Shown here: piece by piece, positions 33,670-44,451 of the stretch
Layout of the letters: each line of letters opens with the position of its first letter
Position numbering within the stretch: position 1 is the first letter of the stretch
Source: Aurelia coerulea
Lineage: Eukaryota; Cnidaria; Scyphozoa; Semaeostomeae; Ulmaridae
Direction: 5' to 3'
DNA: 64,000 nt
Assembly: GCA_039566865.1 (NCBI GenBank)
Contig: CM076948.1
Span: 10,117,001 to 10,181,000 of the forward strand
Program-made: the position numbers and the translations under genes
The notes under the pieces: model-generated
Told to the model about the DNA's origin: nothing
The model's input: the letters and a program-made list of their open reading frames with translations, nothing else
Databases searched by the model: none

Positions 33670-33803
33670 GGTAGTAAACATTATTTGAACATCTGAATAG
33701 CAACATCATACAAAATTTTGGCTAGAATCTTTTGCCGTTTTGTTTTTGCCGCAATATTTTGGCAAAGTGGGGGTGGGGGCACACATTTTTTGGGACACCT
33801 GTA

Positions 33804-34507
33804 TACGTTAGCTCCAATAGCCAGCAAATAGAAAGAATTTCAAAAGAATTTTGCGTTATCGCAAATCTCATGTGACATCTATTCGAGATGCGTTTTAGTT
33901 ACAGACTACCCTGGTTACCAGACTCTCTCTAGCATAAAATGGAGATTTACCCAGGTAAGTTACAGACAGTTATCAACTGATTTTTGAGGACGCTGATTTT
34001 GCAAAGTGGCAATCTAATAAGTACAGAGAGCTGGTGGTCAGAAATCCTCCTCTCCAGAAATGTATTAATTGCGTTTGAACTAATCGGTCTATCGTGATTC
34101 TGTGAAAAAGTATGACAGCAACAATATTGTTGGCAATGGAAAGCTGTATAAAGTGCAATCCTTTGCTTTCCCAAGTTTGAAGAAAGAATATCTTAAGATA
34201 TTTCATAAGTTTTAGGAGAATTTCTTTATCCACTCCACTGCTCGAACGGTGTTGATATAGCTGTTTTGTCGCTGGAACGATATCCTCAAGGTGACACATG
34301 CCAAATTTGAAGGTAAAAGATTGGCTAGATTTCCGCAATAAAAATCTAAAATTTGGTAGCCTATTCAACCACAAAAATTAAGAAATATGTTCAGTCGATC
34401 ATTGACAGGCAAATGCAAGCGGGATAATCCATGCATGGTGCAACAAAAATACAGGAGCTACTTATATTCGCATACTTTTCATCGATTGAGGAAATTAAAG
34501 GCTACAG
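33804..34507 (-). other. Region with one unassigned open frame
   Basis: A minus-strand frame at 33973-34374 (133 codons) contains HLEDIVPATKQLYQHRSSSG and KEILLKLMKYLKIF. It looks more protein-like than chance, but I cannot place it in a family. Hydrophobic stretches further on suggest it is a relic. No splice pair is evident. Confidence 0.25.
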
Positions 34508-34511
34508 TTAA

Positions 34512-35018
34512 TCCTATTTTGGTTGGGGGCAAATTTGCCCCCCCCCAGTAGACTTTCATAACTCTGTCACGAACGAGATAGTGTGGGCATGAAATGTGTT
34601 GACTTTAGGTTGCTACTTATTGTTCAACTACTCATAAAGTTTCATTATAATATTTTGATAAACGAAGGGGGAGGAGGAATTATTCCGGGCGTAGTATATC
34701 TGCCTGATGTAATCTATTATAATTATCAGGTTTGGATGGAAATTGCCATCTAAATATAATTTTATTGCATTTTCCCCCATTTTGGCCGATTTAGCCACTT
34801 TTTCTTGACCACATAAAGAGAGCTGCTGACGTAAGCAATAATGATGTTTAAGTTCAGGTTAAATTTCTATATCTTTAAAATTTCCATGCCCGGGGCTATT
34901 AGCACACCAAATTTAATTGCTTTAGTCTACCTATTATCAATAAAAAGTTAGGTAGGGGGAGGGATTTTTGCCCCTGCAACCAAAATAGGACATGTCAGAT
35001 AGCCCAACCACTACAGGG
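34512..35018. mobile_element. TTAA-flanked MITE, CCTATTTTGGTTG family
   Basis: TTAA|TCCTATTTTGGTTG on the left, then a G-run/AAATTT/C-run hairpin. CAACCAAAATAGGAC...CCACTACAGGG|TTAA is on the right. The left end lacks the outer ~40 bp seen at 41735, so that end is deleted but still abuts TTAA. TGCTGACGTAAGCA near 34823 is one base from the Maf-type palindrome at 15127. Confidence 0.65.
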
Positions 35019-35219
35019 TTAAATTGCCATAGTGCAACTACTTTTGCCTCCTCTAATTTGCTTTAAGCAACCCTTCAAAGATGCTGCTAGTAAATCCTAA
35101 GCAAATAAAATGAATTGAATTGATGAAAATAGCTTAATTTCTCAAAATTTTGTCACATTGCAAGGCCAATTTGTGAGTCAATTTTTCTACTTGCTTAAAA
35201 ATAAGACGTTTAATTTGAA

Positions 35220-36045
35220 AGAAGCCTCTGCGACGGAGATATCTCGTTAGAATTCCCCGCGCTTATCATGAGATGATTCATGTCAAGTGTTTGCTATTCC
35301 ACCGTTAGTCTTCGAGGAGGGAAAAAACCCGCGCGTTGGCTTTGTTTCAAGGGGAAGTCCTTTTGTCGTCTTTATAGCACATATCCAGGGATATGGCACC
35401 AGGCCTGAAATAATGGGGTGAGGCATAAATAAAAATTATTGCTCGAAGGTATACCTAACCGTTTTCAGATAACCTTTGCTTAAGAATAGGAACCGACTTG
35501 AGAAAAACGGGGTGGATACATACATCCCAATCGTGCCCACCCCTTGGCACCGACCTTATGCGAAACATGCAATGATTTATGCCAAAAGCATCGCTGTGCG
35601 TTTGTTATTCCACCGTGCGTTTGGTCCTTATCCATGAGGAGGGAAAAAACCCGCGCGTTAGCTTTATTTCAGGGGGAAATCCCTTTATTGTTTTATAGCG
35701 CTATCGAGAGTTGGCACCAGACCTGACATAATGGGGTGGAACATAGATAGAAATTATTGCTCGAATGTATACCTAACCGTTTTCAGATCATTTTGCTTAA
35801 GAATAAATACCGACTTGAGAAAAACGGGGTGGACGCATACATCCCAATCGTGCCCGCCTGGCACCGCCCTTGTGCGAAACATACAATGGTTTATGCCAAA
35901 AGCATCTTGTGCGTTTGTTATTCCACCGTTTAGTCCTTGAGGAGGGAAAGAACCCGCGCGTTAGCTTTATTTTAGGGGGAAATCCCTTTGTTGTCTTTAT
36001 AGCGCTATCGAGGCGTGGCACCAGGCCTGACATAATGGGGTGGAA
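35220..36045 (+). repeat. Tandem array of promoter-like units (about 310 bp)
   Basis: There are two and a half units. Each carries GAGGAGGGAAAAAACCCGCG, an AAGGGGAAGTCC or GGGGGAAATCCC block, CTTTATAGC or TTTTATAGC, then ATTATTGCTCGAA.GTATACC, TTTTCAGAT and CTTGAGAAAAACGGGGTGG. A partial unit reappears at 36953-37030 after the microsatellite. GGGAAATCCC fits the NF-kB consensus (35674-35683 and a second copy near 35980). The promoter-like part resembles 2100-2190. No gene is seen directly downstream, only LINE sequence. Confidence 0.6.
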
Positions 36046-36068
36046 CAAACATATACAGAAAACTAGGA

Positions 36069-36590
36069 CCAAAGCTACTCAAGCTCTTGGAGTTATCAAG
36101 TACTCCAACTGTTTCTGAAGCCTGCCGTACTTAATGATATATACAGAGGCCTTGTTGAGCCACATTTAAGTTATTGTTGCTCTGTGTGGGGCTGCTGCAT
36201 TGATATTAACATTAGCATGCTGCAAAAGGTACAAAATAGGGCCATAATTGTAACGAATGGCAAATATGATACATCCGCAATGCCTCTAATCAACGGTCTT
36301 AGATGGGCAACAGTCAAGCAGCTTATTTTCAAAGAATCAGCTTCACTTTTGCATAAGTCCTTGAATTCACTGGCTCCAGATTTTTTGTCCTCGTTGTTCA
36401 CAAGATGCTCCGACTGTAATGAACGAAATCTGCGATCGACGGATCTAAATCTGGAAATACCGTTAATTAAAACAAAAACAGGTCAGAAATCTTTCTGCTA
36501 CAGAGGAACCACCCTTTGGAACAACCTGGATAAAGCTAGTAAATCAGCTCCCTCTATTGGTGCGTTCAAAAATCTGCTCTAATAAGTCGG
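36069..36590 (+). pseudogene. LINE RT C-terminal fragment
   Basis: The plus strand reads DIYRGLVEPHLSYCCSVWG, LQKVQNRAIIVTN, AMPLINGLRWATVKQLI and then SFCYRGTTLWNNLDKASKS to a stop at about 36580. This is the last part of a non-LTR RT ORF, open over about 150 codons but lacking the catalytic domain. It is followed by a short 3' region and the (ATG)n tract, the usual layout of a LINE tail. Confidence 0.7.
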
Positions 36591-36768
36591 ATTACGTAGC
36601 TTTCCTTTGTATTTTACTTTATACACTGTATTTTGAGCAAATTATTGGCTTTTGTAAATATACAACATTATTGTAACTAGTTTTCCTTTTGTAGCTTAGA
36701 TTTTTAACAGGTCAGTTTGAAAACCAGATATCATTATGTAACTTGTTCAACCTGTATAAATATCATAA

Positions 36769-36953
<185 letters not shown>

Positions 36954-37099
36954 TAGAAATTATTGCTCGAAGGTATACCTAACTGTTTTCAGATCATGTT
37001 TGCTTACCGATCCGAGAAAAATGGGATAGACATCCGGGGGGGGAGAGGTTTCCATAGTACACATATCCCATGGGGATGAGCCACTTTTCAGGGTATCTT

Positions 37100-37300
37100 T
37101 TTCACCAGTCAATGATTCTACTGCTCATTCTCTTAGGAACGTTGAAATAAACCTCTCGTTGCCATTATCAAAAATCGGCTAGGAGCAGAAATGTTTCTCT
37201 TACCGAGATGCCAAACTTTGGAATAGTCTTGGTACTGAAGTTAGGAATTCTGTAACCCTGAGAACTTTCAAAAAGGAGGTGAAAAAATGAACAATGAATG
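37100..37300 (+). pseudogene. LINE C-terminal remnant
   Basis: The plus strand reads INLSLPLSKIG, a stop, then QKCFSYRDAKLWNSLGTEVR and LRTFKKEVKK to a stop. This matches the extreme C-terminus of the LINE ORFs nearby. Confidence 0.55.
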
Positions 37301-37388
37301 ACTCGTGAAATATTCCTTTCGTGTTTGCTTTGTTTATTTAATGTAATTTATTGTAAATCGTAATTTAGTTTAGTCAGATTAATATAAA

Positions 37389-37854
37389 CAGGGTGTCCCA
37401 AAAAAGTGTCTGACTATTAAATTTGAATATGTCCGAGACTAATCGATGTATATAAACCATTTGGACACTTTTTGAAAGCTGAAACCTATAATTTTTTGTT
37501 GAGTCTATTGCTGTTTCAATTTGGGATTTTTAGCAAACCAGGGGCTTCCTTAAGATTGACGCTAATCTTTAAGTGTTTTCGGTCATTACTCTACTATTCT
37601 CTAATGTTATTCTTACTTCTGAATAGACTGTCAAAATAGTCCAGAAAAACAATTCAAGTGCTAAATAACAAGAAACCCGAGAAGGTAATTTGAGAACCCC
37701 TCGGTTCCTCGTAGTTGTTGAACTTGAAGTGCAATAGGCTGAAAATAAAATTACATATCTCAGCTCTCAAATAATATCAGAACAGTTCATATATATCTAA
37801 TATTTCCTGATTTATTCAAATTTAAAAGTTGGACACTTTTTTTGGGACACCCTG
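37389..37854. mobile_element. Palindromic MITE, CAGGGTGTCCC family
   Basis: CAGGGTGTCCCAAAAAAGTG at the left and CACTTTTTTTGGGACACCCTG|TA at the right. The flank is TA on the right but AA on the left, so one side is mutated. The halves pair imperfectly (about 65% by eye). Confidence 0.6.
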
Positions 37855-37894
37855 TATTTTGCTTATTTTTTTATTGTTAGTTATTGTAAGTGGG

Positions 37895-38080
37895 GGTCGT
37901 AGGGGCTGACGGATTGCGGTTTTCAGCCAATTTGGGGACGGTTTCACGGTTTTCGGCCTCAAAAACGACGGTTTTACGGTTTTCGCCAATGGCTGACGGT
38001 TCGCGGTTTCTAGCCTTTTTGGAGACAGTTTCACGGTTCTTAGTCTTAAAAACAACGTTTTCACGGTTTTTGTCTCTTCT
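37895..38080. repeat. Degenerate ACGGTTTT repeats
   Basis: Some ten imperfect copies of (A/T)CACGGTTTTCGGCC-like words. Their composition resembles the GCCGCAAACCG words inside the element 51035-54446, read on the other strand. Confidence 0.5.
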
Positions 38081-38126
38081 CAGCGATTTTCAGATATTTC
38101 TTCAGTCGGAAATGTCGACGAGAAGA

Positions 38127-38544
38127 CCCAGGGGGGGGGTACTCATTGACTTTCAATATGAATGCCAATATTTGGGGTCCGAAATTTTATGTTCAATCAA
38201 TATTTGGGGTCTGTGAATTACAACATGGACAAAAATTCAATATTTGGGGTCCAAAAATTTGAAGAAAGGAAGAATCGTGCAATTTGGCCCAGAAGTTGCG
38301 AATCATGAAATAAATGCCTTGGAATTATTCAAAAACTGAGAAAGATCAAGAAGCTCAAATTGAAATCATTAAAAAACTTTTCAGGGACCCCAGAAATAGA
38401 TAACAATATTTGGGGTCTCCGAAACGTTAGACTCAATATTTGGGGTCCCCAAAAAATCAGGCTTAATATTTAGGGGTCAGCAAAAAAATAGTGGCATGGA
38501 CCCCCCCGTATTGAAAGTTAGGGAGTACCCCCCCCCCCCTGGGC
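38127..38544. mobile_element. G/C-run TIR element with 8-bp duplication
   Basis: CCCAGGGGGGGGGTACTC at the left and GAGTACCCCC...CCTGGG at the right, flanked by CGAGAAGA at 38119-38126 and 38545-38552. The 418-bp interior repeats ATATTTGGGGTC about six times. An 8-bp duplication would fit hAT, but the ends are unusual for that group. Confidence 0.7.
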
Positions 38545-39003
38545 GAGAAGACGAAAAGTGGCACGCACAATACGAGACTCGTAAGTTTTTACCTGTAAAT
38601 CAGTTATCTAAACTGAGAGACTTTAAGCAACAACAATGTAATGCTACCATGTAGGCAAGTTGAAATGGGAGCATTGCAAACAGAGAGGGCAATTGACGGG
38701 ATGATGTATTTCTGGTGTAGTTCTGAGCATAGAATTCGAATCTGGATGTTAATCGTGTGAGCGAGGGGGCGTTTTCGAAATATGGGGAGTTGAGGCGAAA
38801 AATTGATAATGTTCCACATCAATCGATTTTGCAAGGTAAATATCACATAAAGATGTCTAAAGCACTCTGTTTGCAAACCTAGGCACAGTATTACTGTTGC
38901 ATGACATAAAATAAGCATTCCTGATTTTGGGGACGGGGGCGCGGCGAAAACTTTGAACCTAACGCACTAACGCATAACTATGTACATGGCTATAGATCTA
39001 TAC

Positions 39004-40512
39004 ATGGGCGCCTTCCTTGTAGGAAGTGTGTTTATTCCGAGAACTGTAGAGTAATGGGTGTCCTGTGACCCAGTACTGAGAGTGTCCTAAAACCGTAAGA
39101 GTCAGTCCTCTCAAGGTCAAGATGACGTATGAATAGTTTGTGGTTTCAAATTCCGGTGTTATGAAACACGATATCAACTGTTATACGATCTGGCCACAGG
39201 GAATCAGACAGCGTAATTTTTGATTGGTCAATTCTAACAGACGTTAGAATTTGAAAATCCCAGTAACAAGAAAAACTTAGGGGTATGAAACTTTTCCTAA
39301 ATCCATTGTTCACTTTTCTCACAAGCGCGTTACACGTTGCTGTGGTCAGAGCCCGTTGCTATGGCCAATAAACAAAACTTTCGGTAAATTGAGCTTGGGG
39401 CTGGCAATGCTAAGAAATTTTTCAGCTGGTTGTTCGCTTATTGTCACGCAGTGTCTGTGGTCGTCTGACTTGACTTGGGATATAGTTTGGTTTTATTTTT
39501 GCGGAAGAGACTTGGAGCAGAGGTGTATATTTTGGTTTTATTTTCGCAGAAGAGACTTGGGGCAAGTCCAAACTGAGGTAAGCTAAGTTGTTTAGATATA
39601 AATTAACCGTTTTGTTGTTGAAATATTGATTTTGCAAGTACTTTTGTTCATTCAAAGTAGCATAATAATAATAATAATATAATAATATATCAAATGAGGG
39701 AATACGAGGCTTACAGCCTATAAAACCCTAGAAATTGTATTTGTGTTCGCGGTGGAAGCTATCATAACGTTTTTCAAAATTTAATACTGTCGTACAGTTG
39801 ACAATCTCTTCGGATAACTCATTCCACGATTTTACTATTCTTTGTGAAAAGAAGTTTCGTCTTACGTTCAGGCGATTTCTTTGCTTAAACAGCTTGAGCT
39901 CGTGTCCTCTTGTTTTGGTTGTGCTTAACTTGAAGATAAAGGAACATAAGGCGTAACATAAAGGAAGAATTGGCTCAATAGCATGCAAGCGTTTAATAAG
40001 TTTAAATTCTCAATTAGGCTAAGGATTTGGCTTGTGCATGAAAGGAAACTGTAGAATTTGAATGAAGAATGCATTTGAAAAATATTTATTAACTTGGAAC
40101 TTGACCTCTTCTATTTATCATGGTTTCTTCATTTTCTGGAGGTGCAGGTAAACTTTCTTGAAAGCCGTTGCTTATAAAAACGTGTATTGATTGTTATTCT
40201 CAGGTACTATGCTCTTCCTCCAATAATCTTGAGGATTGACTTTTTCACGAGACCCCCTAGTTTGCACACGGTGCCACTTTTCACATCTGGTTGAACAAAG
40301 GCTTATGTAAACAATTTTGCTTGACCGAAACCACAACGGATAGAAAGCGCTTGTGATAATCTTCTCTTGAGATCCTGCTCGCTGATTGGTTTATCTGCAG
40401 GAGTTGCATACCCCTCAGTTTACTATGATATACAAAGATTAATAGGACTGGGTCATAGGACACCGCGTAAAGTACCGTCAATAAACACACTTCCTACAAG
40501 GTAGGCGCCCTT
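39004..40512. mobile_element. Mutator-like non-autonomous element with 9-bp duplication
   Basis: Perfect flanking copies of GATCTATAC at 38995-39003 and 40513-40521. The ends pair over about 80 bp, with core CCTTGTAGGAAGTGTGTTTATT interrupted by no more than a few changes, then GGTGTCCT.TGACCCAGT. A 9-bp duplication and long TIRs suggest the Mutator superfamily. No transposase is present; a LINE tail (39659-39988) lies inside. Confidence 0.75.
39659..39988 (-). pseudogene. LINE C-terminus and 3' tail
   Basis: Minus strand: TRGHELKLFKQRNRLNVRRN, FFSQRIVKSWNELSEEIVN and FEKRYDSF to a stop near 39728. Then comes GGCTGTAAGCCTCGTATTCC and a (TTA)n tail ending at 39659. This is a 5'-truncated non-LTR insertion of a family distinct from the others in the window. 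Confidence 0.7.
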
Positions 40513-40737
40513 GATCTATACTGAGGAAGAACATGGGCGTCGGCGCTTACATACCGTCGTAGGACCATTGTTATTTGGAAATCTCATACCAGAAAGTAAT
40601 AAGCTGTGCAGAGCACAATGAGCCTGCGGAGAGGAGGTGAGGAAGAACTACTATCTACAAATCGTTAAATTTTTTCGTAGTATGTTTGGTAACTGCCATT
40701 CTCTCCATCAACCGTATCCCAATTCTCTACTCTATAT

Positions 40738-41010
40738 CTACATATTCGCTGACGAAGAACTCGGATTCATCAGGATATATCCTTGGGGTATAGGGGTCTT
40801 ATCAACAGTGAAGTCATGGTTCCAAACATGCAAATTTGGCACCTCTGATTCAATAATTGGACATGACGATTGCTTCCATATCGTTGCAGCGACATTTGCA
40901 CGCCTTATGTGCCTTTCAAGGCTGCTCATACATAGGAAGGGGAGGAGAGGAGAGGGGAAAGGGAGCACTTTAGTGTTGAAGAATGAACGAACTTTCCCTC
41001 TTTCAGCCAC
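40738..41010 (-). pseudogene. Fragment of a repetitive invertebrate ORF, function unknown
   Basis: Minus strand MSSLERHIRRANVAATIWKQ, then a block with VPNLHVWNHDF, ending in a stop. The 'LxRHxxRANxxAxIW' pattern recalls C-terminal regions of repetitive, probably transposon-derived proteins common in cnidarian genomes; this is from memory and not checked. The following Cys-rich part is absent. Confidence 0.3.
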
Positions 41011-41029
41011 TGGTCCAATGGGTAAAAAA

Positions 41030-41033
41030 GATC

Positions 41034-41067
<34 letters not shown>
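41030..41067 (+). repeat. (AATC)n microsatellite
   Basis: About nine units. Confidence 0.9.
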
Positions 41068-41068
<1 letters not shown>

Positions 41069-41730
41069 GCTCAATCTCTTCATACTTTTCCATTTGTCGA
41101 GAAACTTACCAAAAATGAATGTTACTGATTCTGCCAAATATGTTTTTTCAGAGCAGGTTATCAAAGAAGGCAATTTTTCTGGAGCCGGTTCTGGAGCCGT
41201 TTGGGATGGGACTTTCTTTGATTGTTGTTCTTTTACAGGACTTAACAGTCTTCTTTCTATAGATTACTGTGTTTTGTTGCGTTTATGCGCTTAGTACGAT
41301 TAGTACATTTTTTATGGCTATTTTCAATTTGTTTACCACAAATTATTGGTATAAATACTGCAGCAGATGCACACATTTCAAAACAAGACAGAAAAACAAA
41401 GGAAAGAACAAAGTGATACTGTTATAAATATCGAATAAAAGCTTAGCATGAAGATCTAAAAGTGAAATATTTCATAAAGGCTTGAGATGGTCCTAACTAA
41501 CAAACTATAAAAGCATCCAAATAACTCTGAATCTTTGACTGTTCTTTCAACACTGGAGAAAAAAAATAACTGAATTAGTGAATGTTCCATTTCAATATAC
41601 ATTAGCATTTTGAAAACAAAACAATCAACGTCCGTGTTTACAACTACTCTAGACTTAATGGCATTGCGTCCTAGCTTCTCTTATTACCATCTCTATAACA
41701 ACTACCTTCCTTATCGCTCACAATGAAAGA
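41068..41730. other. Unannotated region
   Basis: A plus-strand stretch at 41155-41290 (EQVIKEGNFSGAGSGAVWDG) follows a TTTTTTCAG and could be an exon, but no partner exon is evident. Confidence 0.25.
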
Positions 41731-41734
41731 TTAA

Positions 41735-42328
41735 CCCTATAGTGGTTGGGTTATCTGACAAGTCCTATTTTGGTTGGGGGGGGGGCGAAAATCCCCCTAC
41801 CTAACTCGTGACTGGAAATAGATAGAACAACCAGATTTTGTGTACTAATAGCCCCAGGCATGTACTTTATGAAGATATAAAAATAAATCAAAAAATTTGA
41901 GGTAATTATTGCTTGCGTCAGCGATTTTCCTTGTGTGGTCCAGAAAGTGCAAAAATCGGTCAAAATCAGGAAAATGCGATAAAATTTGGAGCACAATTTC
42001 CATCCAAACATTAAAAGTTATGATAGATTACATCAAATAGCACTACCCTGCAAAATATCTTTGCAAAATATTGCAATTTTGCTACTTCTTTTGCAAAAAT
42101 TAATGTTCGAAAATTGGCGATTTCGATAGAGTCAGTTTCGGAAAATTGTCTCCCTCCCCCTCATTTGTCAAAATATTTTTATAAAACTTTTTGAGTTGTT
42201 GCACAATAAGTAGCAGCAAAAAATCAGAATGATTCCAGGCCATAATTATTCTCCTGGCAGAGTCATAACAAGAAGTCTACTAGGGGGGGGGGGGAATTTG
42301 TCCCCCAACCAAAATAAGGGTAGGGGGC
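41735..42328. mobile_element. TTAA-flanked MITE, CCTATTTTGGTTG family
   Basis: TTAA|CCCTATAGTGGTTGGGTTAT then CCTATTTTGGTTG and a G-run/C-run hairpin (41776-41803). The right side has G-run/AATTTG/C-run, CCAACCAAAATAAGGG, and TTAA at 42329. The outermost right TIR is degenerate. The interior is related to 34512-35018 in inverted arrangement. Confidence 0.6.
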
Positions 42329-42334
42329 TTAACT

Positions 42335-43165
42335 GTTGCAAAGATAGTAAAGCCCTACAAACAAGAACATTGGAAACTAAGAGCCCAATGACAGATGTTT
42401 TCAAAAGGGACCCAAAGATCAGAACCACAAGCACATTGATTTCTTTACATATTCTGGTAAGACTTTTTTCTGTATGTATTTCTACCTAGCATACGAAGGT
42501 AGTTTTAGGACGCTGAGCCAGTGGCGAAGTTAGAGGGCATGCTTGTCATGCTCAGCATGACTAAACTTTTTCAAAAATAACATTTTTCAATCACAAAAAT
42601 AGGTTTTTCTGCTCGAAAACGCAATTTCTTATCGCCTAACCAGTTCAAAAATACAACGATTGATCGAATGACCCCCCCCCCCCCCATGACCCCCCTGGCC
42701 AATATGGCTTCCAGTGATATCCCCCGTATTCAGTTCGGCTCAGCCAATGAGATTCGCTACTGAGAGCAAGACGAAAGTCAACAGGGCATCCAATCCGGTC
42801 ATGTCCTCATTCCTGAGCACGACCTACCGGAAATCCCCCTATGAATACGGTCATGCCCATAAGGTTGGTACCCTATGTTTGGTCATGCTCGACAAAGGAG
42901 TCCACTTCTGAGACAAAAGGAATGAACAAAGCTTGGTCTGGCAAAACGAGAGGAGCACGACCTCGTCGTTATAATCATCATAACCTAGTCGTACTATTTC
43001 GATGAATGGTGCGTTTTGATTGGCTGAATATTTTATTCTGCAAAATCATTGCAAAGATTTCTTACATTAAGGCATGTCAAGTTCTCAGGGCATGACTTTC
43101 GTATGGAGAGGCAACCCTGTGTCATTCCGTGAGTTTAACTCTGGCAAGAGTGTTTAGGCCTAGCC
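42335..43165. other. Unannotated region with a 14-C run
   Basis: A C-run at about 42672-42685 and short ORFs only. The segment 43020-43160 precedes a small ORF and contains GATTGGCTGAATATTTTATT, possibly an inverted CCAAT box and a TATA-like word. Confidence 0.3.
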
Positions 43166-43169
43166 GATT

Positions 43170-43319
43170 ATGGCGCAAGTTCAAGCTCAGGGAATTATTG
43201 CTGATCGACACCTTGTGTCTCAGTTATTAAGAATGTCCTTTGCTTCGAGGACTGTTGCTGAGCAGAAGCACATCTTCCAACAACAGCGACCAATGCGGAC
43301 ATTGGCTGTGTGGGAGTGA
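43170..43319 (+). CDS. Candidate 49-residue ORF just before a splice donor
   Basis: ATG at 43170 (context GATTATGGCG) and TGA at 43317-43319, with AAG|GTATGA two bases on. The product starts MAQVQAQGIIADRHL, is Gln-rich and ends LAVWE. The composition is plausible for protein and the donor is good, but I find no matching acceptor exon or homology. It could equally be the first exon of a gene with a different frame, or chance. Confidence 0.3.
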   Translation: MAQVQAQGIIADRHLVSQLLRMSFASRTVAEQKHIFQQQRPMRTLAVWE

Positions 43320-43439
43320 AGGTATGAAAGGGGCTTTTTTGTTGGCCATGTACATTATTTAGGCCAGGTGTATCCCAAACATGGACAGAAACAGGCTATA
43401 CCAACATTCATGGCATGTGTTCCTCTCTGATTGCAAAAC

Positions 43440-43720
43440 TGGCTAGGTGCACTGGTGCAGTATTATCATAATTTGTTGCTGACCATGAGAACTTTCACAT
43501 GCCCACCATGATGAAGGAACTTTGCTGTTGTCTGTTGATGATTGCAGTATTATCATATAATTGCTGATCAGAGGAACTTTCCAAGAGAATTTTCCTGTTT
43601 GTGCAGTATTATCATAATTAGTTGCTGACTATGAGAAATTTTACAAGGAACTTTCCTGTTGGTGACTGCAGTATTATCATAATTTTTACTTATCAGAACA
43701 GCTTCCTCCCACAACAGCCA
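43440..43720 (+). repeat. Degenerate tandem repeat GCAGTATTATCATAATT
   Basis: Four diverged units (starts near 43457, 43544, 43603 and 43668), each followed by a GTTGCTGAC and GGAACTTTCC-like stretch. Confidence 0.7.
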
Positions 43721-43917
43721 ATTTTCTTTTATGGTCAATTGTAATATGCAGTTTGATTACCCCCCAGTTTTACTGTTGTCATGAGCTGGTGGGGTTCCTT
43801 ATGCTTAAAAATGGAAAACTCAAGCAACAGGCAGTCCCCCCTGACGTTCGGCTTGAGCTTTACTCATTGAACTTTCATTGAGGCCTAAATTTGCCTGGCA
43901 ACTGTTCAACGAAATTA

Positions 43918-44235
43918 AATGTGAAAATCTCAACACAAAATGCCTGCCAAATTTATGACAAGCTTAAAATGCCTCTGAAATGTCAGACCATGTCAGACTT
44001 AAAACAAGAACCTATGAAAACCAAGTATTGGCCTAAAATTTTTTGAAAATAAGAGTTTTCCCTCTGTGTTCAGATACATAAATGTGAAAATCTTGACACA
44101 AAATGCCTGCCAAATATATGACAAGCTTAAATGCCTCTGAAATTTCAGACTTAAACCAAAACAAAAACATTTGAAAACCAAATCTTGGCCTGAAATTTTT
44201 TGCAAATGGGAGTTTTCCCTTGTGTTCAGGTGCAT
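43918..44235 (+). repeat. 163-bp direct tandem repeat, two copies
   Basis: AATGTGAAAATCTCAACACA at 43918 recurs at 44081 with few changes through TATGACAAGCTTAAA and GGCCT.AAATTTTTTG. The open frames over it on the minus strand are by-products. Confidence 0.75.
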
Positions 44236-44274
44236 ATCTAACCTGTAAAGGGATAGGCGTTGTCCCCATCCTCG

Positions 44275-44450
44275 TGGAAAAAGGGGCGTTTCCTGGGTTA
44301 AAAAGGGCGTGATCCAAAAAATTATCCAGGGGCTTCGCCCCCGGACCCCCGCACTCTTTGCGCCTGCGGCGCAAAGAGCTTCCATTTTAGCACCTTCGGC
44401 GCAGAGCACGACCAGCCCTTTTGAGCCAGCTTCGCCCCTGCGCTGAGAAG
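44275..44450. repeat. GGGCGTGGT-type dispersed repeat with GGCTTCGCCCCC hairpin
   Basis: AAAAAGGGCGTGATCCAAAAAA, GGGGCTTCGCCCCCGGACCCCC-type text and several GCGCC-rich palindromes (CTTTGCGCCTGCGGCGCAAAG). Confidence 0.5.
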
Positions 44451-44451
44451 C

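Larger units (their letters stand above)
28513..33801. mobile_element. Palindromic TA-flanked MITE split by the DIRS element
   Basis: Left end TA|CAGGTTGTCCCAAAAAAG (28513) and right end ATTTTTTGGGACACCTG|TA (to 33801). The left arm (28513-28733) pairs with 28874-28994 plus 33670-33801. For example, CCATCCCCATAAGAATCCG pairs with CGGATTTTTACGCGGATGG. The DIRS element is inserted in the right arm. A related copy lies at 51465-53530. Confidence 0.7.
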
